Part shown: positions 1 through 11,065 of the stretch, piece after piece
How positions within the stretch are numbered: position 1 is the first letter of the stretch
How the letters are laid out: every line of letters starts with the position of its first letter
Assembly: GCA_024663395.1 (NCBI GenBank)
Contig: JANFAH010000001.1
Coordinates: forward strand, 868,001-932,000
Length of the DNA: 64,000 bases
Direction of reading: 5' to 3'
Source of the DNA: Pisolithus tinctorius
Taxonomy: Eukaryota; Basidiomycota; Agaricomycetes; Boletales; Pisolithaceae
The notes under the pieces: generated by a model
Told to the model about the DNA's origin: nothing
What the model saw: the letters and a program-made list of their open reading frames with translations, nothing else
Databases searched by the model: none
Program-made: the position numbers and the translations under genes

Positions 1-114
1 CGACAAGATCCACCTCGACAACTCACCGCGCGACGGCTATCAATCCACAACAGTCGCCTCTCTGCCCTAACTGTAGGGTCCTCCAATTTCAAAATGCGAA
101 TCGTTTGCCCGCGC
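1..114 (+). pseudogene. 3' fragment of unidentified repeated gene Fx
   Basis: This stretch matches the segments at about 17460-17570 and 31745-31855 on the plus strand and 7985-8105 on the minus strand. Only the middle of the Fx unit is present. It breaks off at about 112, where sequence switches to an antisense VPS28 fragment. I do not recognise the Fx family. Confidence 0.55.
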
Positions 115-260
115 GCGGCGGCAGTAATTGAATCGCGGACGTATGCGCGTTCCAGAAAGTCCAGTGCGACTACGATACCGAAGAGCGTAGCTAGAAGAGA
201 GTATTTCTCCCGTTCTGCGTTGGTGGTGTACAGTCGGATGTCTTCGTCGAGGGACAGCAT
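115..260 (-). pseudogene. VPS28-like N-terminal fragment (copy a)
   Basis: The minus-strand reading starts MLSLDEDIRLYTTNAEREK and runs to the AYVRDSITAA region, which matches the start of the Vps28 core. Vps28 is a subunit of the ESCRT-I complex that sorts ubiquitinated cargo at endosomes. The first exon is open, but its splice donor and all later exons are missing because the copy is cut at about 114 by a junction with the Fx fragment. It cannot encode the protein. Confidence 0.7.
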
Positions 261-497
261 CGTCGTGGTTACAGGACTCAGGAAATGTACAAAGCTATGC
301 CCACTCAGCAGCAGAATGTCAGGGGTATACGCCTGAGACCCCCAGGGGTGATGGTAATAAGGCAGTTAGATAGACAGAGATGTCGTGACATCCACTAATG
401 ACAACATTGAAAAGCATGGAGTCGTATCGTATGCAGTCCGGGAATGACAAGGAATAAGCGAGACTGGTATAAGTATATGTGCGGCCAGCACCGTCCA

Positions 498-659
498 TCA
501 AGCCTGATGAGTACTTGCCACCGCTCTCTTCAACGCCTCCAGTTCTTGGAGCAACTTCGCATTTGCTTCCTCTGCTTCCCGTGCCCTTTCCTCGGCTGCC
601 TGACCTTCCCGCTCGGCCACTTCGCGTTGTTCGCGTTCCCTCTGCCTTTCCTCCTCCGC
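498..659 (-). pseudogene. Coiled-coil tail fragment of CCF family
   Basis: The minus strand here encodes the last part of the Glu/Arg/Ala-rich tail seen complete at 2688-2933, including the conserved end LLQELEALKRA and the stop codon near 498. The upstream exons are absent. At 660 the sequence switches to the 3' part of a cerato-platanin gene in the opposite orientation, so this is half of a head-to-head chimera that recurs at 7080-7446. Confidence 0.6.
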
Positions 660-860
660 GCGAACTGGAACGACGCTAACTGCGGCAAATGTTATGGCAT
701 CATGTATGCAAAGAACACTATCAACGTCCTTGCACTGGATGTGTCGAAGGATGGGTTTACGGTGTCACCCCAGGCGATGAGCGTACTGACGAACGGGCAG
801 GCGAGCGCGTTAGTGAAGGTCACTGCCACTGAGGTGCCCGCCAGTGAATGTGGCTTGTGA
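660..860 (+). pseudogene. Cerato-platanin 3' fragment
   Basis: The plus strand encodes the last ~66 residues of the cerato-platanin found intact at 17982-18404. It covers the NWNDANCGKCY segment with two of the conserved cysteines and ends in PASECGL and a stop. The signal peptide and N-terminal half are missing. There is a small in-frame deletion compared with the intact genes (SALVKV instead of SALGRV plus a following residue pair). Truncation at the junction makes it non-functional. Confidence 0.75.
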
Positions 861-1431
861 GGATGGGATGTGACAGCGCAGTTAACCTTTCGAGCGGTAT
901 GTTAGCAGGGATCAGCATTAAAGGAGCTTGTCTGTATTTCTTGGCGGTGTATCGAGTTCTGGACATGGACCCGTTGGGCTTCTTGTTATATCTTCACTTG
1001 GACAACTTGTACCAGGACGTTGTCGGTACCTTTATCGGTACCGTGGATTTGATTCCTGGTTTGTATGGCACCTAGGCGTTTGCTTCTACTTCTGAGAAAC
1101 ATTTTCAATTCAGACTCTCGTCGATCGTTCGTACCTGCGAATTTCTCGTGCTAAGTCACGACCACACTGTATAGGAACAAGACACTATTCGACCCAAGGA
1201 CAGAGTTCTCCACTGCTCCAACGACACTCACGGGCACTTTCATGGGCATAGATCCGGCGAGAGGTGAGTTTGCATCGCGCATTCAGCGGTCGACGTAGAC
1301 CTAGCAGTAGTAGAAACTGGTGTACGTTTGCCCTTTAGGCATCTCATTACCCCTCAGCTCAAATGCAGTAGAATCACACACACCCAACCCTCCTTCCTAC
1401 CGGGCTATCATTGTTGTGATCGTCACCATCA
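861..1431. repeat. Z spacer repeat, then unassigned spacer
   Basis: From 861 to about 1130 the sequence is nearly the same as 7447-7715, and in reverse the same as the cerato-platanin downstream region near 17700-17980. From 1130 to 1431 I see no convincing coding exon. The short open frames here are not conserved in the other copies. Confidence 0.5.
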
Positions 1432-2448
1432 TCACGACGGTGCACGCAATCCATCGTCACGACCGTTTGTATCGCCATTCAGGCTACGGAAAAACTCGCC
1501 GTATGCGTAGTCGACATCGAAATGGAGCTGGTAGTACTTCTTGATTAGATAATGGATGCGGAAATCTGAACGAACGCACTTGTCTTGATTGTTCCTCTGT
1601 TAGCTCCTCTGAGGCTTTCATCCCGTTGAGCGTGATCAACCTTTTCATGCATGCGAGTGAGGTGTATGAAGGAGGAAGCAAAGAACGAATCTGAGAGCAC
1701 TTACCACCCGACCATGCGACTTCTTCCCTCTCATTCCTTGCTCCCCCTAAACCTCGCGTACCCCGTAACGAGTTCTTGAAGGACAGGATGTAGCTGATCT
1801 TTTGCGCGTAGACGTAACTTGAGTGCGTCCATGAAGGTTATGAAGTTCTGTGCGTTACATGTTTAGTGCGCAGATCGAGCGTGCGGTGAGACGCGGAGAA
1901 GTGGGAAATAGGTGAGCAGAGTATCGAAGGATCTCCGTACCTGTGTCGTTTCAGCTATCCATTTTCCAGTCTCCGGACCAGCCTCACTCGAATGCTCCAC
2001 CGTAGCGGGTACCCCTACCTTGATCCTGTGCAACGCAGCAGGCGTATCGAGCTATGTCATCGCCGCACGTACAGAACAAGATCAAAACAAGGGTGAGCAA
2101 GGAGAAAGAGGAGAAACGGGACTTACACGATAGCGGATCATGAACTCCTCGATCGACGGGATCGAATCCTTGACCAACTTGAGCATCGTCATATACTGCG
2201 ACAACAACCTCGTGCATGCCGGCGAGTACCTCTCGTAGTACATCTTAGTATGTACAAGCTCCACATTGAAACGACCGATAGGATGGATGGAATGGGTAAA
2301 TAGTGGTGGGACTCACTCAGCGGACGTATGCGCGTTCCAGAAAGTCCAGTGCGACTACAATACCGAAGAGCGCAGCTAGAAGAGAGTATTTCTCCAGTTC
2401 TGCGTTGGTGGTGTACAGTCGGACGTCTTCGTCGAGGGACAGCATCAT
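1432..2448 (-). pseudogene. VPS28: VPS28-like gene, near full length but disrupted (copy b)
   Basis: This is the most complete of five VPS28 copies and spans about six exons. Readable segments in order are the N-terminal DEDVRLYTTNAE region, YSPACTRLLSQYMTMLKLVK and IPSIEEFMIRYR, then LDTPAALHRIKVGVP, NFITFMDALKLRLRAKDQ, and a C-terminal FDVDYAYGEFFRSL. These match the Vps28 core and its C-terminal helical domain. Introns start with GTGAGT or GTAAGT. Two lesions kill it. A 17-bp deletion between CCGC repeats at the end of exon 1 (near 2317) creates a TGA. A Trp codon in the SKEWEG segment (near 1730) reads TGA. An intact VPS28 presumably lies elsewhere in the genome. Confidence 0.85.
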
Positions 2449-2687
2449 CGTGGTTACAGTACTCAGGAGGTGTACAAAGCTATGCCAACTCAGCAGTAGA
2501 ATGTCAGGGGTATACGCCTGAGAATGAGATCCCCAGGAGTGATGGTAATAAGGCAGTTAGATAGACAGAGATGTCGTTACATCCACTAATGACAACATTG
2601 AAAGCATGGAGTCGTATCGTATGCAGTCCGGGAATGACAAGGAAAAAGCGAGACTGGTATAAGTATATGTGCGGCCAGCACCGTCCA

Positions 2688-4040
2688 TCAAGCCTGTTGA
2701 GCACTTGCCACCGCTCTCTTCAACGCCTCCAGTTCTTGGAGCAACTTCGCATTTGCTTCCTCCACTGCCCGTGCCCTTTCCTCGGCTGCACGCCTTTCCT
2801 CCTCGGCCGCCTGCCTTTCCCGCTCCGCTGCCTGTGCCCTTTCTTCGGCTGCACGCCTTTCCTCCTCCGCCCTTTTCGCGGCTTCCTCCGCGGCCTGGCG
2901 TTGTTCACGTTCTCGCTGCCTCTGTTCCTCTTGCTGTTTGGGACATCATAAGCGCGGACAGTAAATAGAAATAAGAGATGAATTACCTCTCGTTTAAGTC
3001 TTTTTTTCTGTACAAGTTCCTCGAGTAAAGCAACCCGAGTTGTATAATACTGGGCACACACAGCATCTACGCTCTCCTTCCTAGAGACTGGCACCCGAGC
3101 CCATGTACCCGCTCGATTGTTCTTGGGAGCTCGCTCGGCACCCTCAAATATTGCATCGACAGCCTTAAACACAGTTTCGGCGAACCAGTAACATTGTGTT
3201 TTACGGATGTTGTAGTTGGGCTCGTGTTTCGAAGTCAGATGAACCAAAGTCGCCAGCTCATGTGCAGAAGGTTGATGATTTTCACGAAACTCTAGCGCGG
3301 AGATACTAGTAGCCTTCTCGCACCTCCGCTGCAGCTGTTCACCGGCTTGACTATCCCGGGTTGCCCAACTGGCGAGATCGTTGGCATACCGCCACGAGGA
3401 AATGGAAGCAAAAGAAGTGGTAAGTCCAGATGAATCCCTGTCCTTCCGTTTTCCCTTCCCGTTGGCCTTGTTAACTTCGCGCAAAGGCGGGCTGCTTTCG
3501 TCAGCACTACTCGCGGTGGAATCTCCAGAGACATCTGGTGGGGTACCAACGACCACAGCAGTCTCTGGTGGAGCAGCTGGCGGCGTGACGGGCCCCGCCG
3601 AAGTATCTAATGGAGCAACGCCCTCGGTAGGTTGTGCGGCTGCTGCAGGATTGTCAACAGGTTAAGTCAATGAACTGAATATGAGAATGACCAAAATCAC
3701 CTTTTGTCGAGTTCTGCTCACCACGACCCCTCTCAACAATGACAATAGCGACGTGCTTTCTGTCGGGGGAGAGGACGTTAAACTGCAGGAATTCATGTTC
3801 TTCCTTCCCACTCAGGTTTTTATACCACCCAACTTCGGTGACGGAACAATCCAAGGTGGCCTCACATTCAAGGATACCAAGGTACCAGTCCTCGATGGGA
3901 GAGAAGGCAAAGGAGGATCGTTCTAACTCAGTGAACAAACTTCTGATCTTGGGAGGTTCCGGGGCCATTCCGAATATGCGAACGAGTCTTCGGAAATACC
4001 TGAGTAGTTTTCTGAACATGGATGTCGCGTGAAGAGCCAT
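2688..4040 (-). CDS. CCF family protein: unknown N-terminal domain plus charged coiled-coil tail
   Basis: The proposed gene has exons 3722-4040, 2987-3642 and 2688-2933, joined by introns of 79 and 53 nt (GTGAGC..CAG and GTAATT..CAG). The exons add up to 407 codons in one frame with no internal stop. The product starts MALHATSMFRKLLRY and has an N-terminal segment with GWYKN and EHEFLQF. A Pro/Ser/Thr-rich linker follows, then a conserved region with the motif TQCYWFAETVF. The end is a long Glu/Arg/Ala/Gln-rich helix, probably a coiled coil or single alpha helix. No signal peptide is evident. A Met just upstream (4115) is possible. A TATA-like run lies directly before the chosen ATG, so MFRKLL could be the real start. 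Function is unknown. It is the only one of four copies without a clear lesion. Confidence 0.65.
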
Positions 4041-4140
4041 ATTTATATAGGACGGGGTCGTGGTAGGTTGGCTGGAGTTGCGGCTGGAGTTTCCTCTCCT
4101 TGAGCCTGAACACAACAGTCACCAGTACCATGTGCACAGC

Positions 4141-5430
4141 TCTTGATTACATAACGCAGTTGGAGTAACTGACGTTATACCTGGTATAGCAACAATAACG
4201 ATGGCCATCTCAGCAAGTACCCTTATTGTAACCTATCAGTCGACCATCCATTCGCAACACGGTGTACACGTAATATTTCAGTGTTGTACAGGGCCTGAGA
4301 AAGGAGTGGTACAAAGAATATCTCCTTGGGCAGCAAGTTAATTCTCACAGACATATACACTACACTGGATCCAATTGTGTCAACTGCAGAGGACGAGAGC
4401 GCGAGCAATGGACGGATGTCAGGATCTAAACTATGGTATCAGGAGGTAATCCCCTGGGACAAGGAAACTCGCGGATGGCACGAAAGGCCGCGGACATCGG
4501 AGGCCCATCTTGTTGCTACGGAGACATTGTATAAAGTACCGATTGCAACCCAGCGAACAAGGAGCGGGAGAGGTATGTATGTCGTGTGTGCCATGGGCGG
4601 GTGATCGTGTTACTTACACCAATTCAAGTGAAAATAAAAGAAAAAAAAAAAAAAAAACACCAGTGAGCAGGAGAGATCCGAAGGCTGCCGCCGCAGGGTA
4701 AAAAGTACAAGGACTGTTCGTAAGACGCTCGACGATGGCACAAGTCATGTATGAGATTGCTTGTGGTTCAGACTAGGTATCTGATCAACGCGGTATCCAT
4801 AGGAAACGCCGGAGAATGAGTAGCATGCCATCGAAGTTGCACCGCTTCACGGTCTCTCGTGCATCTAGGGGATAAAAAGAACAAGTCCACGGTGTGTGCA
4901 CAATTGCGTTTCGATGGGGATATGTACATAACATGGTGAGAACCCAGGGTCCGAACCCAATCCTTCGAGAAGGACATGCCTGGTAGGGAATCCGATTTGG
5001 AATCGATATGGCATGCTGGGACAAGGACGGTTCGTAATATTAAACTGTAACGATAAGAATTCCCTCCAGAAAAAACGCCACTTCGGTGCCTCCATACCGA
5101 TCTACGGTACGAAAATACTGTCATGCTGCATGGCTACAGCCTGTACATGTCTCAGGAATGTCAATCAATGGAAGCTCGGCATCGAGAACAAAAAACTCAC
5201 TTACCGCATATGCATCGACTTTGTAACTCACAAAACTGAGTCGCAATTTACGGATAGAACATCCTAGGTCACAGGCAGAAGAGTTGAAACGTCGCTGCTG
5301 GACGTGGACCAGTCAGTCACGAGTGATTCTCAGCCATACGACTCTCAACAACGTTTCAACTACGAAAGACGTGAAAATCAAGGTTCAGATGGTCCTAAGA
5401 GCGGATGCTCAGCATCCATTTCAGCCCGCT
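4141..5430. repeat. X segment repeat (copy 1)
   Basis: This block lies between CCF and the CP' pseudogene in every copy (also 9665-10985 inverted, 15066-15865 shortened, 28710-30140). It contains one conserved short open frame (4326-4604, listed separately), an A-rich tract at 4638-4657, and short stretches with plausible splice signals. I could not assign the rest to a known family. Confidence 0.5.
4326..4604 (+). CDS. Small conserved open frame in X segment (copy 1, 92 aa)
   Basis: The frame encodes 92 residues ending TRSGRGMYVVCAMGG. Related frames of 103 residues lie at 29043-29354 (plus) and 10419-10730 (minus). Shared motifs are SKLWYQE, GWHER and TSEAHLVAT. The frame stays open across an in-frame length difference, which is unusual in this decayed neighbourhood and hints at a small gene. 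There is no recognisable domain or signal peptide. An A-rich tract follows 30-40 bp after the stop in this copy and in the other two. It could still be a chance open frame in a young duplication. Confidence 0.3.
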   Translation: MGSKLILTDIYTTLDPIVSTAEDESASNGRMSGSKLWYQEVIPWDKETRGWHERPRTSEAHLVATETLYKVPIATQRTRSGRGMYVVCAMGG

Positions 5431-5432
5431 TC

Positions 5433-5745
5433 TCAATTTCGCACGCGATGACAACGTAAATTCGACAGATGCATCGCGGTCGCGTTGGCCGTCCGTACCC
5501 ATACGTAACAGAGTGACAATCCCCGCAATTGGGGTGTTCCAGTCGACGATGGTCGGCGCATCCTAGAAGTGACGGAATTGGGGGAACGAACTAAGAGTGG
5601 CATACCCTTTTGTTTTTCGACAGTAGACCCACCAGAGCAGGCAAGATTGAGGAGCGGATAGTTGCATCGCCATAGAAAAATAGTCACTGGCGTCGAAGAC
5701 GAGGGAGGCGGTCGTCTGCGCAATAATCAACGGGGAGAAGGTGGA
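5433..5745 (-). pseudogene. Cerato-platanin-like pseudogene CP' (copy 1)
   Basis: Minus-strand pieces resemble a secreted cerato-platanin: a Gln-Thr-Thr start after a hydrophobic stretch, LACSGGSTVE (LACSDG in the intact paralogues), and an APTIVDWNTP-like segment followed in another frame by NCGDCHSV. The frame change lies at a run of four C just before the NCG motif and is present in all four CP' copies. The hydrophobic N-terminus is also interrupted. It is a decayed paralogue of the intact genes at 17982 and 32392. Confidence 0.6.
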
Positions 5746-6597
5746 AGTACAGCATCATAGTCTCCGAGGAATGGGACTTGTTCCGATCGTTGGGAACAGC
5801 TCGGATGGGGCGTCAAGCCTAGTAGACGGTGGGAGGGGGAGTCTGACAGCGTCTCAATTTCATGGCTGTCAGTGCTCAAGCAGCGCATGGGATTCAGAGA
5901 TTGTGTTGCCAGGGAATTTCATCGATACAACGCAGATAGCATGCCCAAATCGCCGTAGACAGCCTCCAGAAGGTTACACTCGAAGGAAAAATTGTACGCG
6001 TTCAACTGCAGATTGTGTAAGCACGCTGAGGCTATGGCGGCGCCGCGTCCTTCGAAGTTCCCAACCTTACATCCACATCCTGCTTATGATAATTGTATCG
6101 ACTGGACGACTTAAGAAAACATGGAAACCACCTACCGCGGAAGGCAAGGTTGTCGCTAATACGTGTCATGTCTCGCTGGCAGCGTCTTCGCTTGTGGATT
6201 CTCCCTTCCCGTCGGAAATTAACATCGCAGCCAGGCTGAGAAAAAAGTCGTCGACAACACGCGCCGTGGCTGTATCGGGTGGCTATTGTCTCGCTGACCT
6301 GCTAGTTCTCCCGTCGAGGTCATATGCCTTCACTGCAAGGACGAGTACAGTTGGAGGGCCGTGCATGACGAGCAGTTCAGTGCTCCTGCGGTGTGTTCCC
6401 ATTTTATTTTCGAGCCCGTGGCGGTCACCCCTTCTTGTCCTTTGCATATTGGACGTAGCTTATCCCAAGGCTGAAGAGCTCTGCGCAAATCGTTGCTCGT
6501 GTACGACCCCATCAAAAATTAGAGTGGTCAACTCGTTGATTGGGAAACGACCGCCACTGGTTGATCGCCTGCCCACTGAACTCTTGCTACGTGTTGG
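5746..6597 (+). repeat. F segment (copy 1), possibly a decayed F-box gene start
   Basis: This segment recurs at 8465-9305 (inverted), 16255-17090 and 30545-31380. Near its end the plus strand reads PPLVDRLPTELLLRV, which resembles the start of an F-box helix (LPxELLxxI). It is cut there by an antisense VPS28 fragment in this copy. In the other copies a splice-like region and the Fx segment follow. No complete F-box can be assembled, so this is only a suggestion. Confidence 0.35.
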
Positions 6598-6837
6598 CGA
6601 GTACCTCTGGTCGTATATCTCAGTATGTACGAGCTCCACATTGAACCAACCGATAGGATGGATGGAATGGGTAAATAGTGGTGGGACTCACTCAGCGGCA
6701 GTAATTGAATCGCGGACGTATGCGCGTTCCAGAAAGTCCAGTGCGACTACGATACCGAAGAGTGTAGCTAGGAGAGACTATTTCTCCCGTTCTGCGTTGG
6801 TGACGTACAGTCGGACGTCTTCGTCGAAGGATAGCAT
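6598..6837 (-). pseudogene. VPS28-like N-terminal fragment (copy c)
   Basis: The segment covers exon 1 and intron 1 of the VPS28 unit and ends a few bases into exon 2, where it joins the F segment. Exon 1 has a TAG within the conserved EKYSLL stretch (TAC in the other copies). Both the stop and the truncation make it non-coding. Confidence 0.7.
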
Positions 6838-7079
6838 CGTCGTGGTTATGGCAGTACCCAGGAGGTGTACAAAGCTATGCCAACTCAGCAGCAGAACGCC
6901 AGGGGTATACGCCTGAGAACCCCAGGAGTGATGGTAATAAGGCAGTTAGATAGACAGAGATGTCGTGACATCCACTAATGACAACATTGAAAAGCATGGA
7001 GTCGTATCGTATGCAGTCCGGGAATGACAAGGAAAACGCGAGACTGGTATAAGTATATGTGCTGCCAGCACCGTCCATC

Positions 7080-7239
7080 AAGCCTGTTGAGTACTTGCCA
7101 CCGCTCTCTTCAACGCCTCCAGTTCTTGGAGCAACTTCGCATTTGCTTCCTCCGCTTCCCGTGCCCTTTCCTCGGCCGCCTGACCTTCCCGCTCGGCCAC
7201 TTCGCGTTGCTAGCGTTCCCTCTGCCTTTCCTCCTCCGC
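7080..7239 (-). pseudogene. Coiled-coil tail fragment of CCF family (second chimera copy)
   Basis: This is nearly identical to 498-659 and is joined at the same base to the same cerato-platanin fragment. It represents only the 3' end of a CCF gene, on the minus strand. Confidence 0.6.
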
Positions 7240-7446
7240 GCGAACTGGAACGACGCTAACTGCGGCAAATGTTATGCCATCACGTATGCAAAGAACACTA
7301 TCAACGTCCTTGCACTGGATGTGTCGAAGGATGGGTTTACGGTGTCACCCCAGGCGATGAACGTGCTGACGAACGGGCAGGCTAGCGCGTTAGGGAGAGT
7401 GAAGGTCACTGCCACTGAGGTGCCCGCCAGTGAATGTGGCTTGTGA
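7240..7446 (+). pseudogene. Cerato-platanin 3' fragment (second chimera copy)
   Basis: This is the counterpart of 660-860. It encodes the NWNDANCGKCY to SECGL end of cerato-platanin with no signal peptide and no N-terminal half. It keeps the six bases (reading Gly-Arg) that copy 660-860 has lost, so the chimera at 7 kb is the less changed version. Confidence 0.75.
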
Positions 7447-7839
7447 GGATGGGATGTGACAGCGCAGTTAACCTTTCGAGCGGTATGTCAGCAGGGATCA
7501 GCATTAAAGGAGCTTGTCTGTATTTCTTGGCGGTGTATCGAGTTCTGGACATGGACCCGTTGGGCTTCTTGTTATATCTTTACTTGGACAACTTGTACCA
7601 GGACGTTGTCGGTACCTTTATCGGTACCGTGGATTTGATTCCTGGTTTGTATGGCACCTAGGCGTTTGCTTCTACTTCTGAGAAACATTTTCAATTCAGA
7701 CTCTCGTCGATCGTTCGTACGCACGGTCCGCAAGTAGGTATTATCCCAAATTCTCGTTCGATTCGTTGCAAAGATCGTCACGAAGAGAACGTTCGAACAT
7801 TATGGTGGATATGAACTTGCCTTAATAGATCTTCAGCGC

Positions 7840-8280
7840 TTAGTCGAATACAAAACTAGCCACATTGATGAACAGACCCTGGAACCCCTGAAACTCCCCC
7901 ACACGCTCCAGCAACCACAGCTCTATGGACATGCCATCAACGGACGACCGCGCGGCGTAAAATTGTGGATCGGAGGTTATCGCATGGAAAACGATTCGCA
8001 TTTTGAAATTGAAGAACCCTAGAGTTAGGGCAGAGTCACGACTCCTGTGGATTGATGGCCATCGCACGGTGGGTTGTCCAGGTGGACCTTGTCGACTTCG
8101 AAAAATCTCACGTCCCTCACCATGCAAGGGAAACGTTTTCACGAAAAAACGCAAGGCAAGCACCTGGTAAGATGGTAACACCATTCTAGCGGGCGAACAT
8201 CGAAAACCACTTACCACTTTCAAAGAGAATCCTGAGCAGTCAGTTCGACATCCAAGTTCCAAGATGAAGTCCACTTTTGG
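7840..8280 (-). pseudogene. Fx segment, unidentified multi-exon gene remnant (inverted copy)
   Basis: The minus strand is the reverse counterpart of 17279-17718 and 31562-31998. It reads MDFILELGCRTDCSGFSLKV followed by a GTAAGT donor, then further pieces ending NVASFVFD and a stop. Splice-like sites are conserved between copies, so it was probably once a gene. I do not recognise the protein. Confidence 0.4.
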
Positions 8281-8464
8281 CTTGGGTCGTGACCCGCAGT
8301 ATCGACCAACTCAGCACGTTGATTAGGCGGCATCCGCTCCTCTTTAAACGAGTCTTCTAGACTGCTATGTTGTTACTGTCAACGCGCCGGGTGTAGCTCC
8401 GCGGGGTTGGGGGGTTTCGATATCCCTCCAGCCGCGCAGCGCTGTACCGACATCTTCCTTCCCC

Positions 8465-9305
8465 TTACAACACGCTGCTTGGGTACCTAACACGTAGCAG
8501 GAGATCGGTGGGCAAGCGATCAACCAGTGGCGGTCGTTTCCTAATCAACGAGTTGACCACTCTGATTTTTGATGGGGCCGCACACGAGCAACGATTTGCG
8601 CAGAGCTCTTCGGCCTTGGGATGAGCTACGTCCAATATGCAAAGGACGAGAAGGGGTGACCGCCACGGGCTCGAAACTAAAATGGGAACACACCGCAGCA
8701 GCACTGAACTGCTCGTCATGTACGGCCCTCCAACTGTACTCGTCCGTGCAGTAATGGCATATGACTTCGAGTCTCGACGGGAGAACTAGCAGGTCAGCGA
8801 GACAATAGCCACCCGATACAGCCACGATGCGTCTTGTGGACGACTTTTTTCTCAGCCTGGCTGCGATGTTAATTTCCGATGCCAGCGAGACATGACACGT
8901 ATTGGCGACAACCTTGCCTTCCGCGGTAGGTAATTTCCGTGTTTTCTTAGGTCGTCCAGTCGATACAATTATCATAAGCAGGATGTGGATGTAAGGTTGG
9001 GAACTTCGAAGGACGCGGCGCCGCCATAGCCTCAGCTTGCTTACACAATCTGTTGAACGAGTACAATTTTTCCTTCGAGTGCAGCCTTCTGTAGGCTGTC
9101 TACGGTGATTTGGGCATGCTATCTGCGTTGTATGGATGAAATTCCCTGGAAACACAATCTCTGAATCCCATGCGCTGATTGAGCACTGAAAGCCATGAAA
9201 TTGAGACGCTGTCAAACTCTCCCTCCCACCGTCTACTAGGCTTGACGCCCCATCCGAGCTAATCCCAACGATCGAAACAAGTCCCGTTCCTCAGAGACTA
9301 TGATG
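8465..9305 (-). repeat. F segment (inverted copy)
   Basis: This is the reverse counterpart of 16255-17090 in the left arm of the large palindrome. The minus strand reads RPPLVDRLPTDLLLRV near 8500-8550. Several small indels relative to the other copies break any long frame. Confidence 0.4.
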
Positions 9306-9663
9306 CTGTACTTCCACTTTCTCCCCGTTGATTCTTGCGCAGACGACCGCCTCCCTCGTCTTCGACGCCAGTGACTATTTTTCTATGGCGATGCAACTAT
9401 CCCCTCCCCAATCTTGCCTGCTCTGTTGGGTCTACGGTCGAAAAACAAAGGGGTATGCCACTCTTAGTTCGTTCCCCCAACTCCCTTACTTCTGGGATGC
9501 GCCGACCATCGTCGACTGGAACACCCCAATTGTGGGGATTGTCATTCTGTTGCGTATGGGTACGGACGGCCAACATGACCGCGATGCATCTGTCGAATTT
9601 ATGTTGTCATCGCGTGCGAAATTGAGAAGCAGGCCGAGATGGATGCTGAGTGTCCGCTCTTAG
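9306..9663 (+). pseudogene. Cerato-platanin-like pseudogene CP' (copy 2, inverted)
   Basis: The plus strand has AQTTASLVFDAS, then YATLSSFPQLPYFWDAPTIVDWNTP in one frame. The cysteine motif NCGDC follows only after a frame change at the same C-run as in the other CP' copies. The spacing and residues match cerato-platanin, so it is a broken member of that family. Confidence 0.6.
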
Positions 9664-9664
9664 G

Positions 9665-10985
9665 ACCATCTGAACCTTGATTTTCACGTCTTTCGTAGTT
9701 GAAACGTTGTTGAGAGTCATATGGCTGAGAATCACGCGTGATTGCCTTGTCCCCGTCCAATGGCGATGCTTCAGCTCTTTTGCCTGCGACCTAGGATGTT
9801 CTGTCCGTAAATTGCGACTCAGTTTTGCGAGTTACAAAGTCGATGCATATGCGGTAAGTGAGTTTTTTGTTCTCGATGCCGAGCTTCCATTGATTGATAT
9901 TCCTGGGATGTGCACAGGTACCGTAAATCGTTACGGGGGCACCGAAGTGGCATTATTTCTGGAGGGAATTTTTATTGTTACAGTTTAATATTACTAACCG
10001 TCCTTGTCCCAGTGTTCAGGATCCACGTATCGATTCCGAATCAAATTCCCTACCAGGCATGTCCTTCTCGAAGGTTTGGGCTCGGACCCTGGGTTCTCGC
10101 CGTGTTGTGTACGTATCTCCATCGAAACGCAACTGTGCGTACACCGTGGACTTGTTTTTTTTATTCCCTAGATGCACAAGAGACCGTGAAGCGGTGCAAC
10201 TTCGATGGCATGTTACTCATTCTCTGGCGTTTCCTATGGATACCGCGTTGATCAGATACCTAGTCTGAACCACAAGCGGTCTCATACATGACTTGTGCCA
10301 TCGTCGAGCGGCTTACGAACAGTTCTTGTACTTCTTACCCTGCGGCTGCAGCCTTCGGATCTCTCCTGCTCATCGGAGTTTTTTTTTGTTTTCACTTGAA
10401 TTGATCTAAGTAACACAATCACCCGCCCATGGCACGCACGACATACATACCTCTCTCGCTCCTTGTTCGCTGGGTTGAAATCGGTACTTTATACAATGTT
10501 ACCGTAGCAACAAGGTGGGCCTCCGATGTCTGCTGCCTTTCGTGCCATCCGCGAACCTCCTTGTCCCGGCGGGTTATCTCCTCCCGATACCATAGTTTAG
10601 ATCCGCGGTCTATCAGTGACGTTTTTAATAGGTCCTGACATCCGTCCACTGCCTGGGCTATAATCCTCTGCAGTTGGCACATTTGGATCCAGTTACTGCA
10701 TATGTCTGTGAGATTTGATTCACTACTCAAAGAAATATTCTTGAGAGCACCCCGCTATATCTCGTCACAGAGTGACGAGCCTGTGCCAAAGCAACGATCA
10801 ACTGGAGATCGGGCTCCGGGCACCACTCGAATCACATCGCTATGGCGTGGAGGGTATGAGTATAGGGACATCCACGAATGGAAGGTAGGTTACAACGTCG
10901 ATACCTGGTATGAAGAGAGCCATCCTTATTGTTGCCATAACAGCTGGCCAACGGTGAAACTTAGTCTCGCGCACTGAATTGCATC
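9665..10985. repeat. X segment repeat (inverted copy)
   Basis: This is the reverse counterpart of 28710-30140. A GTAAGTGAG donor-like site near 9858 and an acceptor-like CACAG near 9917 suggest a plus-strand intron that is conserved in the other copies. No protein family is recognisable. The small conserved frame at 10419-10730 lies inside it on the minus strand. Confidence 0.45.
10419..10730 (-). CDS. Small conserved open frame in X segment (copy 2, 103 aa)
   Basis: The minus-strand frame of 103 residues starts MSSESNLTDICSNW and ends ERGMYVVRAMGG. It is collinear with 29043-29354, with a handful of substitutions and no indels, and is related to 4326-4604. No known domain is recognisable. 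The persistence of the frame in three copies is the only support. Confidence 0.3.
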   Translation of the reverse strand: MSSESNLTDICSNWIQMCQLQRIIAQAVDGCQDLLKTSLIDRGSKLWYREEITRRDKEVRGWHERQQTSEAHLVATVTLYKVPISTQRTRSERGMYVVRAMGG

Positions 10986-11065
10986 ATGTAATCAGGAGCT
11001 GTGCAGGAGGAATTCCAGCGGTAGTTCATCCCAGCCATCTCGCTGTGATCGCCACTCAGACTAAG

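Noticed and set aside
5741..6916. 391-aa plus-strand frame as a real gene
   Set aside because: It joins the F segment to antisense VPS28. The other F copies do not keep the frame open.
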